A program made the position numbers and the translations under genes. The notes below the pieces were generated by a model. It made no database searches. It was not told where the DNA came from and saw nothing but the letters and a program-made list of their open reading frames with translations. Below are positions 35,701-47,914 of a stretch of DNA of 64,000 nt, one piece after another. Source of the stretch: Membranipora membranacea (lineage: Eukaryota; Bryozoa; Gymnolaemata; Cheilostomatida; Membraniporidae); NCBI GenBank assembly GCA_914767715.1, contig OU612065.1, positions 23,932,001-23,996,000 of the forward strand. The letters run 5' to 3'. Positions within the stretch are counted from its first letter, which is position 1. Each line of letters begins with the position of its first letter.

Positions 35701-38700
35701 GGCATATACTATCCATTTAGGGGACATTAAATATTATAATAAACCCCAGTGTCTCCTATATATAATGTTCCAACTGATTGCTTGTCATATTTACACATGA
35801 TATTATTCATATCATTTACAACATACATACATTTCAAAGATTATAATCATTGGTTAACATTACATTCACTAGGTGCAACCTCTGGTGTCTCGGGTCTCTG
35901 GAAGGCCCTCGAAGCGATATGAGTTTCACAAAAATAAAATGTCCATAGATAATCAGGTCTATTTTAATGATACTTTGGATTCTACCAATGATACAGGATA
36001 GTGATTAAAAATGAGCGATATGAGGATTGGCAGAACACCATCATGAAGATGAAACGTCTGTTTATTAACTATGAAGACAAAGTGTTGAGAACCAAAGAAC
36101 GAGCTGCAAACCCATCTATACCAAAAGCTACCAACTCCTCCGCTGCCCAGGGAAATTATCTCGAAGTTCTCAATATGTCACTCAATGGTAAGAACATGAG
36201 ATTGGGACCACCTTTTTCTTGCAATTGTTTGGTCACCATATATATCCTATTTTGTTGGCTGCGAGTGGGATCAAGCTCCCCTTCTGATAATGCAATGTTA
36301 CTAAACAATTGGCGGTATGAGCCATTTATTCCAAAATATGTTTGTGCAATTCTCAACCTAGGTATTATGGCGCGATGTTTTCTGAAGCTGAAAAGCGGTT
36401 GTTAGCTCACACTTGGTATTGATCCCTCGGTGATTTACACACAAAAATTGAGGGACCAAGAGGTCTATACCTATATGTTCCATGTTAAAACCATATAAAT
36501 GTGAGGAAAAATGAATAAGGTTGTTTTTATTATTTGCATGATTTTTAAATGAAGTGATTGTATCGATTGACTCTTGTTATTACAGTGTTTGAAAAGTATT
36601 ACTTGGACAGGAACTTTGATCGTCTCGGTAAGACAGCGATGGTGATAACCCCAGGACCAGGTGTGTTTGAGGTGGACCGAGATATGATGGTTGTCACTAA
36701 ACAGAGAACCATAGACACTGGTTCGGCTGCTGATCTTATCTGTATGGGGGAACAACCACTTCATACAGTTCCGCTCTTCAAGGTAAGTTTGTGGCCTGTT
36801 TTAGTTTTCTACATGTAATTTACTCTTAAGCTCGGAAGTCAACTGTACATTTTACATTTCGTGTTTTTAAAGCGTCCATGAAAGAAAGATTAAAATCATC
36901 AGATGTGGTTCTCCAGCTAATAATCTCCAAATTGAGCTCAAGAACAGCTCAATTGGGGAGCAAGGACTCAAGTTGTTAATCAACACTGTTTTTCTTGCAT
37001 ATCTACTGTCTTATTTATCCATGGACATGTGTTTGTATATGCGGAATAAAGTTAGTAGGCAGTATTTGTTATACCTTTATAATATTTTGTAGGTCAAGGA
37101 CAGAGGAAATCGCACTGAATCTCATAAAATACCAAAGAACTGGATTAACCACAGCTTCTACACATCACAGAGTCAAATCAGAGTAACATCCACAGCTCAG
37201 TTCATTCCTCGTATCAAAGTAGCTTCTGTGAAGGTAATATTCCATCAATGTGTACATTATAAACAACTTTTATTTGTTAAAAAGGAACATAGATTGCCCA
37301 GATGTCAAACATCCTCACCGTTAGATCACTGTTTCCGAAGTTTCATTACTAAATTTTTGTAGCCGAACACCTTGTTAACCATGTATTGCTGCACACTAGG
37401 CCTTATATAGTGTGCCTTAAATACTTTCACATAGAAAACCATGTTTTGTATACCATACCTTGTATACCATGTCATGGTAAGCAACCATATACTGTATGAG
37501 TTTTCTGACCGTATATCTGAATATTTTCCATCTCCAGTCTGTACAGGAGTTGAGTGAAGAATCAGCAAACAGAATAAGAGTTTTCTCAGATATCAGCGAG
37601 GACACAGAAGAGATTAGTGGTGCTATAGACTATGATTTGTATGATAGAAACGTCTTCAGGACAACAGCCAGAAGGTCTGTATATAAATCATTACTAAACA
37701 ACTGCTTGTATATCTTGTCTCATCCATACCCTTGCCTTGTACAAGGGTTGGCTAAATAGCTGAACGGTATCATGTGTCATGTACCATATCTTAATGTCAG
37801 CATATTCTCGTTGGCCCCAAAAGAGGCACTGAATAGCAAATAATGTGTATATTATTATATAGTATATTATTATCTGCAACACATTGTCAAATGAGACATA
37901 TTGAGACTTACTTTCTACTTACTTTCTACTTACTTACAACCATGCCAAATTCATTTTGTGATCCTTAGATATTTTCCTGATAATCCTGGCTATAATTATC
38001 GAGTTTTCACCCAAAAAAAAGATTTGATTTGCTCCATTTTCTCAGTGAAATCAGAAGGAACTCAGTATATATGATCGCTGCATCATGTATCAGGTAAGCT
38101 TGTGTAACTTGCATGTTGGTATATTGGTACACACTAAAAATGATATCATCCATCAACATTTCATCCTAACCTCGAATGTACTCTAATATATCCAGGAGTC
38201 GTACTACCACCACTGGCTGGGCCCCAAAGAAAGTTAGAAATGACATGACAAGCAGAGTACCTCGGACTAGGAACCTTTCGGATGACACAAGTGATAGACT
38301 TGAGGCTTCCACAACTAATCTCGACCCTAGGCGGCAATCACTTGGCAATACTGAGAGATATGAGAACAGCAGTGCTGATAGAGGTACGGTTGCATATACT
38401 CTGCCTTGACAAGCTTGTCAAGATAGGCTACTGTTGTTTATAATCTGTCTTGCTACCGTGATTCGCATTCAAAGAGGGCCAAGCAGTGTTATATATGATT
38501 GGCAAAAGCTGTCATATATAGTATATGCCCCAACATATCTATGATTCATGGCAAACTGAATCCCTGTCAAATACAAATAAAAATTTTTCTTGCTCTAAAA
38601 TAATATATGTAGCATAATGATTACCTAATGTGTTATGGATATGTAGATATGAGACTAGTATTTAGTCAGGAAGCTTCTCGTCCGGATGAGGAGGATAACC

Positions 38701-41700
38701 AGTCGTTCACAGCAGGAAGTCAGGAGAGATATGAGAGTAATCTCACAGCCACCACACCTGTACATACCCATAAATATGTCGACCCCTTCAACCCAAACTC
38801 TGTCATCAAACCTCTCTCTGCCAACCAGAGAAGATGGGTGCATACATTCCCTATCGGTGAGAATAGCGGAACTATGATGTGGTTCATAATTTGGCAGATT
38901 AAGTCAACTATATTATGTGCAATATAACCATTGACTTAGTCTATGAATGTACCCAAGTCACTTAATCTTGAATACAGCTCGCGCAGATTTCTTTGCAATG
39001 CTCCGAACAAAAGTTCCGGAAAATTCACTCTTTATGGCTGTGCCTGCGGATGCTTCTATTGTCTCTGTATTGCTGCTTGATCCCATGTTGAACCATTATG
39101 TTTGATTATATACTAAAATTGTAGATAAGAATGGAATTGAGATTCAGCCTCATCATATATATGTGGATGAGCCTCGCATACCACTCTGCTCTCATAAGCT
39201 GCTCATCAGTGGCAGCACAAGACTCAAGGTATATTCAAGTTCATGTCATCCCATTCCTATCGTTGTGATTGGTGTATATTTTGATGGAAAACCTTCTGTT
39301 ACGATAATGAGATAAGTCATATGATAATACAAGTTGGGGGTTCAGGTAGTGAGTGATACAGGTGTAGTCATGTAGTAATATGTAACCTTATGACTCCCAC
39401 TTTTGGCAACTCTATCGTTACTGCACAGCCATCTGAAATCATTTGAGTCTCATACCTTAACATACATATTGCCGACCAGACGCAAATGTTTTATATTAGC
39501 CCTGTCACGTGGCTACTTTTCTCAATTGGAAAACAAAACAGGTAGCGGCGTGACAAGGCTAGTTTTGTTTGCCTTGTAATCGCTTCAATAATTGTCTTAC
39601 AGGGATCAAGTCTAAGCTCCCCGATGGTAAGAGGTTTGCTGGGTATATTCACTTGTCTTGCTCATTGCACCTCTTCCATTTATGGTTACAACTTCTTCCA
39701 GACCAGCACTCTAATCAAACATTGGCCACTCATACGTTAGCAGCAGGAGTTATCCTGTTTTGTGGGTGTTTGATGGATTTACTACCTTAACATAACTGTT
39801 TGCTCTAATTGTTTGATCTGCTCCGTGACATTCTTTGGGGTCTTTCAATTCGCAATCACTTGCTCAAAATCCACACAGTTTTTGTCTTTCAACATGGCTA
39901 AATTGTTCCCAAATCATTCACTCAGGAGATATATATTTCGAACAAGCAGTGAGCAGGGAGCGTGTTCTCTTGCAGGTCTTGCTCATCTCAGTAGGGAGTG
40001 ATCAGATGACAAGTTGGGAACTTTGTCATGAAAGACCACCTTCGTCACTCTTATGCATATACTACACCTGATAGTCATAAAAGTGTTATTACAATCAATA
40101 TTTCAGTTTGCGAAGCGAGTCCCCTCAGAAGCGAGGGTAGGTAAGCATGTCAGTGTGACTAGCTTTGATGGAGCTATTCGAGGTGAATCTCACAGCTTCG
40201 ATGAGAGTTACGCCATCAGCCCACATAGCTATAAAATAGGATCGGCTTCTGAATGTAAGTTACAAGGTTACAACTTCTTTTCTGAGAAGCGTTTTATTTT
40301 GGAAACAATGTATTCAAGAGATAATGATGATATGAATATTCAAGGCTGTCTCCTCTTCCTCAAAATGAATATAATTTCCCACACTCGTTCACGATTCCGT
40401 TTGGTGTATTTTTTATCATGGCATTATATCAAATAGAAAGTTAAAAGTTAGTGAGGCAATGATGCTCTATATGTGCAGTAGCTTATAAGACGTGTTTCAA
40501 GGTGTGGTGAATTCGGTTTTTGTCAATTCACTGTAACATATCACACATTGATTATATTGTAGCTGCTTTCATGCGTTCAGACAGTAATATAGAGAACCTG
40601 TTTAGCCGTGGTCCAGATGGTGATAGTACTGAGTTCTCACCTATGACTAAGACGGGTGTCGATTGGAGGTCCCTTACTACACCTGCTCTTCTACCCATAA
40701 CCACAGACTATTACCCAGATGAACAGCATTTTAACAAACACTATAAGGATCAGGTGTACAGCCTGGATCCACTCTTTGAATCGTGAGCTGTGTGATTTAT
40801 ATTCCCAATCTAGACTGCATGGGCATAATATATATCGTATATATCAAATTTGTTTGCCGATCAAGTCATATGAACATATGAGACCATGCACAAATAAAAT
40901 CAAATGGTAAAACTAACCATGCTTACATTCTAGACTTACCTAGGAGGGCTTGTAAGAGTTTATTCAAAAGATCTACATATTTGAAACATTGTATTATTTC
41001 TGCTCATCCCTTGGTACAGAAGCCTGGTGTTGGTTTGCTAGTTTTTTGACATTAATGAGGTCTCAAATGATTATAATTATAATTTCATTCCCATCACAGA
41101 CCGATGACATACACAGAGTTCTTTAAGGAGTTAGTCAGTACCAGACTTGCTCTCGGCTTCCAGTTTATCCTCAACAGTAGATATGAGACAAGAGATGCAG
41201 AAAACCCATCAAGTAACAGTAACACGCTGAAGAGAGGCAGGAAAATGCCTAAAAAGGTGAGGCTGTTAGCTTTCGCACCACAACTCAACAGGTTCTCCAC
41301 AATATTTCCACCATGCAATATTTTTTTCAACTTGTCTATGACAATACCTTACAAAAAATGCTGAAAATCTAAAGTTCATTCATTTATGCTACTAGGTTAT
41401 TATTAGATAAAACACAACATTACATGATTTCTACAGGGAAAACGATGCACTACATTGAGCACCAAGATTGTTATAATGACTGCCTGCCTACCTACCTACA
41501 CAAAGCTGTGATAAGACATGATTACTATATTGTAGGAGGAGTACAGATTGAGTATAGGTAAGATGTTTCATCAGCTGACGTTAGAGGATAACTCAGTGAT
41601 ACGAGTTCGTGTTCAGCAGCCAGTTAAGGTACTGAGATGTAAGGAGATTGAGTATAAGTATCAGTTCATGAACCCGGACTCAGAGAACTACTCTGTATCT

Positions 41701-44700
41701 ATCACTAAGTTCATGACGGAACAACAGGAGAGTTATAAGTGGAATATACTCGACAATTACGTCATCACTAGAGGCTTCAAAACTGATGAAAACAGAGAAA
41801 TTATCGCTACTGTAAGTACCCAACTTTTTCTCCCTTCAACTAAGACCAATGTCTTTTTTCCCTTTCGCCACTTATGAAATGTTTCTCTAAGACCAAATCA
41901 ATGTTTTCATAACATCGTTTCACAGGAATGGATTGAAAACGTAATCATAATATTATAAGTCTACTCGAGCACCGAAGAAAAACCTTGATATGTATGGTGA
42001 TAGTTCGCTTTCATATCACAGTACATGAGTCTCTATGATTTTTATATTTTTGATTGTAGAATGAAAGCTTAAAATACTGGAGTAGTAGATTCTGTCTGTT
42101 ACCAGCTAATAACACAGCCATAGTAAAAAAACTAAAGGAGCAACTTGACAAGTCTGGCAGGTGGGGTGTTATTAGAGTGTACTCAAGCAGTGTCAAAATA
42201 ATCTTTTGTGATTTCATCACATTCAAACTTTTCACTGCTATCTGACAATATCCGTCATTGAATACTGTGAAGTTCCATGGTTGAGTACATGAAACTAACC
42301 TTTGTCTTTGGGTTGAGTAGCCGTATTACAAAGAACTCCATTGTGCACAGAATTAGAATTTGCATTATCTGCGTATTTTTATCAATTCCACCGAATTAGC
42401 ATTTATAACCTTCATCCATTATCGGATTAAGAGATGATGAGAGAAATGCTCCCATCAATGCAATACAGTGACATTTACTTATAAGGTGTCTTTTTAACTC
42501 ATCTTGTATTTTGTAGGATTCCACATTGTGATATATTTCACCCCATTGCTGAGAAAGATTATGCAAAATGTAACGAAAACTTTGTTAAGTTTCTGGAGAT
42601 TATAAATTGCCTTACCAAGAAGAGAGCTCAGCAAGTGAATGTGAGAGTGAAACTAAAGATATTAGATTATACCATAATAATACAATACACCTCATACCAA
42701 AACCATTGAAAATAGGCCATCAACTTTCTCTGCCCAGTCATGATTGCAAATCAACTCTGATCTGTTGGTTGCGTCAAAATTTTTTTCTTAAAAATGTAGT
42801 TATATGACTCGCTCAGACGTCATTGCATATTGTTATACACATAAAATCACTGTCTGATCGTATATTTGCCTGTAGAGATCAAGCAGTAAGAAGGCTACAA
42901 AGTCTCGTTCTGATGAGAATCGCCCGACCACACCAAACATGACTCCTGCAGCTGGCTCCATGTCTACTGATGATCGATCTATATCTGAGCTCAGCAAGGC
43001 CGATGTCAGAAACATCGTAGAGAGAATGAAAGACCCTAGGTAATTATACTTTAAACTTCAGAAGATAATTTATAAATATCTCAAGGACTCAAGAATATTG
43101 ATTTGGGTTATTTGTATCAGTAATATGAGACCTATATACCCTTTTCCCCACAGTGTCTCGCATTTCAGCATGGCGGCTAGGACATCACAGAACTTCAATG
43201 AACGGATGGAGTTTATTGATCACAGTGCCTACTTAATAAGTTTTTGTAATATCAATGAGTTGTGTCCCCTATATCAAAGGAGAGATAACTACTTATTCGC
43301 ACAAGTGCTTTGTAATAAATTCTTGTTGTGTTGTATACTATCTGCAAACTGAGTTCATATGGATCTGATCTACCATTACCTTCTATTTACTTGCAGTACT
43401 GGACTTACATTTTTGGAGTCTAAGAATGTACTACCAGCTGGTAGTTTTGTGTCCTATGATGCTATTAATTGGATCAAGAATAACTGTTCTCATGTTCACA
43501 GCTTCATGGAGGCTGCTAAAGTTCTTCAGGTATGGTGAACTCAAGGACTGTGACTGAAAGTCTGTATGATAGTTACCTACTATCATCATTACATTGACAA
43601 AAAGGACCAGTGGTTATTCACATCATTTATGAAATTTGCAGAAATATAGAAAATAAATCAGAAAAACAACGGACCCTAAAGTGCGCGAATTTACTGTCAA
43701 GACAATTATTGTGATAACGAATTTTGGTAAATCATATAGGCATTCCAATTTCTGTACAGGCTCTAGTTGATGACAAGCACGTCCAGTCAGTGACAGCCTA
43801 CCAAAACGATCAGCTGCTTTGTGGATTTTATCTGTACCATATCAAGTCTGTACAGTCAACAGCCCCAAGTGCACCTAGAGGTAAAGTACCATATATTTGA
43901 TATATTATATACGTATATATATTTTTTAATGTACATCGTTCCACAATTTCAATGTTATGGATCAACCTTTGATAATGGACAAGAAATAACTCATCATAAG
44001 CAATCAATTCTGTCAGCAATTAGCAACCGTAATTGAAATTGTTAGTGAAATGTATGATATGGCACTTTGAGTTTTTTCCGAATCGATACCTACTTATATA
44101 CTTTATCATTTAGTGTCCAACAGTGGGCACAAACTTTTCGCAATTTGAAATTAATTTGAGGTAGGTATAATTAATACGTTTAAGCGCACTACTCTCATTG
44201 ATGCATCGCTATTTTTTCTGTAGATCATGGTGAGATTTCTTTTGACAACGAGCTGATAGAAGCGTCGCTAGCGCCCCCTATAATAGAGCCGAGCTCACCA
44301 ACCAGTAGACCTGTCACCCCTGTTATGCTGTCACAGTCTAGCGGTGCAGGGAGCCTGCAGCGTCAGACCTCAGCGTCGTCAGGAGGCATCTCTTTGTCCT
44401 CAGCATCAGCATTCCAGAGACAAATGTCATCTACTACCACAGCTAAGCCAATACCTGTCATACCATTGGCACTGCCTCCTTGTGCTGGTAAGGAGCTGGG
44501 GATTTCTGCACACACATGGGAATGATTCTAATTCAATTCTAGATTGGGCTTCATTTTGTGTCCGGTGTATATCATAATAATGTAGTCTGTTTCAATTTGT
44601 TATATGGTATTATTGTATCATATGCAACACTCATATGGGCTATAGGGGTCCCATACATGGTGTTTTGTTTGCCATCTTCTTTTTTCGGTGGTTATTTTCA

Positions 44701-46769
44701 ACCTATTGACCTAAAGCGGTGATGCTGTGTGAGTTACTACACTTTGTCTGTAGTGATGTGTGAGATACTACTGTATCACATTTTTCTGTTTATGTTCCAG
44801 ATAAGTATGGATACAGGATTGCTGATAGTGACACACACCTTACACCACTAGCTAAGGATGAGCTGAGGAGAACGGAGTGGACCTCACTCAAGTATCATTC
44901 CTTCTATCATCCCTCCTGTGGGTACGACTTTGAACTGGACTGGATCGTAGCTACTGGTGGTCTCATAGCTGATATGGTGAGCTCATTACCAAAAAAAGAT
45001 ATGGTTGTTACATTTATGACCCAGAAAGAGTATCATCATCACATTTTCATTTCATTATGATTAAGTTGAACAGCAAATTAAACAGTAATAAACAAATTGA
45101 GATGTAGTTGTCCGAGACCTGTAAAGTATGAGCAGGGTGAAAAGTTGACATTTTCACTTTACTTTTCACATTTGCTCATCCGCTTAACTTCAATTAGCCC
45201 TGCTTTTGCTAGTGAAAATTCATGCTAGCTAACATAAAGTCACCTCCAAACCAGCTAAACTTTACTCTAGCTAACATAAAGTCACCTCCAAACCAGGTAA
45301 ACTTTACTCTAGCTAATATTTTTCTATCTCTAGGGTATATTATAGATATTATAGGGTATATTACATTTTCTATCATTTAAGATCAACACATGGAGAAGAA
45401 AGCTGAGGAATTTAGACTTTCATCTGCTGCCGATTCCTGTTGACCCGTTTGCGCTGCCGGATGAGAAGAACTCTGATCCTCTGAGAGGGCCCATATTTAT
45501 ACCTCTATCTCCGGACATCACAGACAAAGCTCACAATGACGACGATCTAGTGGAGTTCATGCATTACCTCATAAAACAGTAAGTCAGATAAGAACTTTCT
45601 TTATTTACCTGTATGGCTTGGGTGGGAAGCAGTGCAAGATGAGCCATGCTGTTTATATTAGGTTGTTTTGCCCTATTGCTTGTTTTTATTGCTTGTAAAT
45701 AATACAATTTCATTGCTGAGAGTTTGTAAAAGTCAATATCAACTCTCAAAACCGTAAACCTGTGATAAATTTCTAGTGCTTCAAGGAAAGAATAATAGAT
45801 ATCTTCACTCTATACGTCTTTCAACAATTATCTAAATTATATAACCTACCTACAGCGCCGCCTGTTTGCATCAATCACATTGTTAAACACTAAAATACCC
45901 CCATTTTTATCTCCTCTATTCAGAGTTGGGTTTATACCAATAAGCTATGACTACCAGGGTACTTCCTCCCCCTCACACACACAGTACATACACAGCACTG
46001 GAGGATTCTTTGTACTCATCCAAGCTCCTGGAACCTCAGCCACCGTCACCAGTTCACAGGTACACCTTATGCAACTGTATTTATTATCCGACTATGTTAA
46101 TTTCTAATCCTAGTTTGTTATCTCATAATGTAAATTGAGCTTATACCCTAGAGGATTAAAAAATAGCTAGAGTTTAGTTAAGCCAGTTTTTATGGAGATA
46201 CAATCTTGGCTTGCATTATTTCTCACAATGCAAGATGAGATTTTATATAAAAGAATGAGGTCAGGGAAATGTTAGCACACAAATTACCCGTATTTCAAGC
46301 CTTCGCGAAATGGCGCACTTCTCCTCCTGTAAATTCTTTATTCTGAGGCAGAACGGATAGCTCAGTTAAATGAATGAACTCATGACCATGAGATAAGTCG
46401 ATGCTAACCACTGAGTTAACTGTCCCTGGTCCATAACCCAAGATCACTGAAAATGTTCTTTCCCAAACAAGTTGCTAGAATTACGATCCAGAATCCGGCT
46501 TTCAAATCTTGACCAAACCCAAGAATCATCTAGTCCAGCCTTTTTTTGACATTCAGATAAAACCATTTTATGTCACACACAATACGTTTTGGTTGTAGGT
46601 CGGTTTTCACTGGTCATGGAACTTTATGATGACTAAGCAGTGGTGGGGACTAAGCTCAGGGGATGAGAAGTTTCAGGATATGATGTTAGAAGATTTCCGT
46701 CTGCTCGCTGCTAACGATGAGGAAAGACTGAGTAAACACTATGAAGAGTGGTATATATCTGCCAAGTGA
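32710..46769 (+). CDS. DEPDC5: DEPDC5/Iml1, catalytic-type subunit of GATOR1, complete, 30 coding exons
   Basis: With NPRL2 and NPRL3, DEPDC5 forms GATOR1, the lysosomal GAP complex for RagA/B that switches off TORC1 when amino acids are low. Coding exons: 32710-32786, 33082-33272, 33759-33850, 34124-34201, 34575-34700, 35018-35158, 35366-35435, 35579-35651, 35997-36187, 36586-36782, 37093-37233, 37538-37674, 38196-38383, 38647-38856, 39125-39228, 39603-39626, 40107-40254, 40563-40782, 41100-41256, 41536-41811, 42060-42160, 42517-42634, 42876-43039, 43397-43529, 43760-43880, 44224-44487, 44801-44976, 45382-45578, 45924-46059, 46599-46769. All are GT-AG and in phase; 4422 nt, 1473 residues. 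Signatures: [102 protein letters not shown], a DEP domain (about residues 1075-1150) and the C-terminal domain ending SAK. Exons 1-2, the exon 12 donor and the 24 bp exon 16 are least certain. Confidence 0.96.
45225..45340. repeat. Tandem 42 bp repeat shared with an intron of the next gene
   Basis: A 42 bp unit beginning CTAGCTAACATAAAGTCACC occurs twice in a row (45225-45266, 45267-45308), followed by a partial CTAGCTAATATTTTT. The pair is in DEPDC5 intron 27. A related single copy lies at 51506-51580 in the neighbouring gene. Confidence 0.85.
46345..46440 (-). repeat. tRNA-like SINE fragment
   Basis: The complement of 46403-46421 reads TTAACTCAGTGGTTAGCAT, an A-box and D-arm-like sequence. 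A weak B-box-like GAGTTCATTCATTT follows. It sits in DEPDC5 intron 29. The fold is not that of a working tRNA. Confidence 0.35.
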
Positions 46770-47914
46770 TGGGGCCGTGAGGAGGTATTTTCGAATTCCA
46801 TATGTATATACTAACATTGTCATGACAAGGAGTCATGCAAGCCTCAGGGTCAAAATGTTATGCAATACTCTTTTGGAGAATTCACATTTTTACTCGCATA
46901 TGAAGACTTTTGAGAAACAATTATTACTTTGACCAGAATTAGATACCCTTTGTACCCTGACAGCTGGTAACAAACTCAATGCTATACGAATATGATTCAT
47001 CCTTTTGCTGCAACTATAATGATAATTTTCTAGAAATATTAGAATCAAACGTCATGTTACCAAACTGATGAAACTGCTCTTCCCCTGCTTATTAACAGGT
47101 GGGTTTGTCAACATGTCAAGTAAATACAGCTAGTCAAAAATGGTGCTTGTGTGTAACGTTGAAACCGTTCAGCTAGGGTAGCTGTAAATATTTTTGTACA
47201 CAGAATATGATAAATAAAATTGTCTTTATATTTATTATGTTTATTTTATTGGCTAACAACCAACCCTCAGATCACAGAACATTTCTGTTGGTCAACATTC
47301 CATCAAAAATTAAAATATCTCCCCCTTCAATATTTACCGAAATATTTTACCTTAGAATAGTTCTTGGTCCAACCCAGAAGCAATATTTTGCGGTCACCAT
47401 AATATTATGCAATTACTTTTACGCATTTGATTAAAACATTTGTGCTACACATGAAGTTGAGGTAAGAACGTGTTTAATCCCAAGAAGCAATTGTTTTCCT
47501 TGAGGGTCATTTTGTTTTCATGCATTCGGAACCACTTTGTACCATTTATTTGGTAAATATGTACCAGGCAAACTTACTGATTAAGCAAGGTGTAACTACT
47601 GATGTATATTCGGGTAAATTCCTAAATGCGTGTGTGTGCCTGCGCACAGTGTTGATATTTCCTTTAAAATGGGATCCAAACTGTTTATTTTCATGATTCC
47701 TTACGTTAATTTATGTGGTTTTGGTTTGTATGGCAAATATTTTCATGATTACTCTTACCAAATTTGAACGAGAAATTATCACAGCTGAAAAGAATTCAAA
47801 TGTTTAAATATGTACCTCCTAATCTCGGTCTTATGTCAGAGTTTTACACACATAAAATCTGGAAGCTGATAAAGTTTGGGGACAGACAGACATAACTTTA
47901 TTTAGAAATAGAAA
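46770..47914. other. Interval between DEPDC5 and the IgGFc-domain gene
   Basis: It holds the DEPDC5 3' UTR, with a candidate poly-A signal AATAAA at 47213-47218 about 445 bases past the stop, then the upstream region of the next gene on the same strand. No core promoter motif was assigned and no gene is supported. Confidence 0.55.
47213..47218 (+). terminator. Candidate DEPDC5 poly-A signal
   Basis: AATAAA lies in an A/T-rich stretch about 445 bases beyond the DEPDC5 stop codon. Confidence 0.5.

Noticed and set aside
36001-36405. 134-codon frame as an independent gene
   Set aside because: Its first part is DEPDC5 exon 9. It then reads through the donor into the intron.
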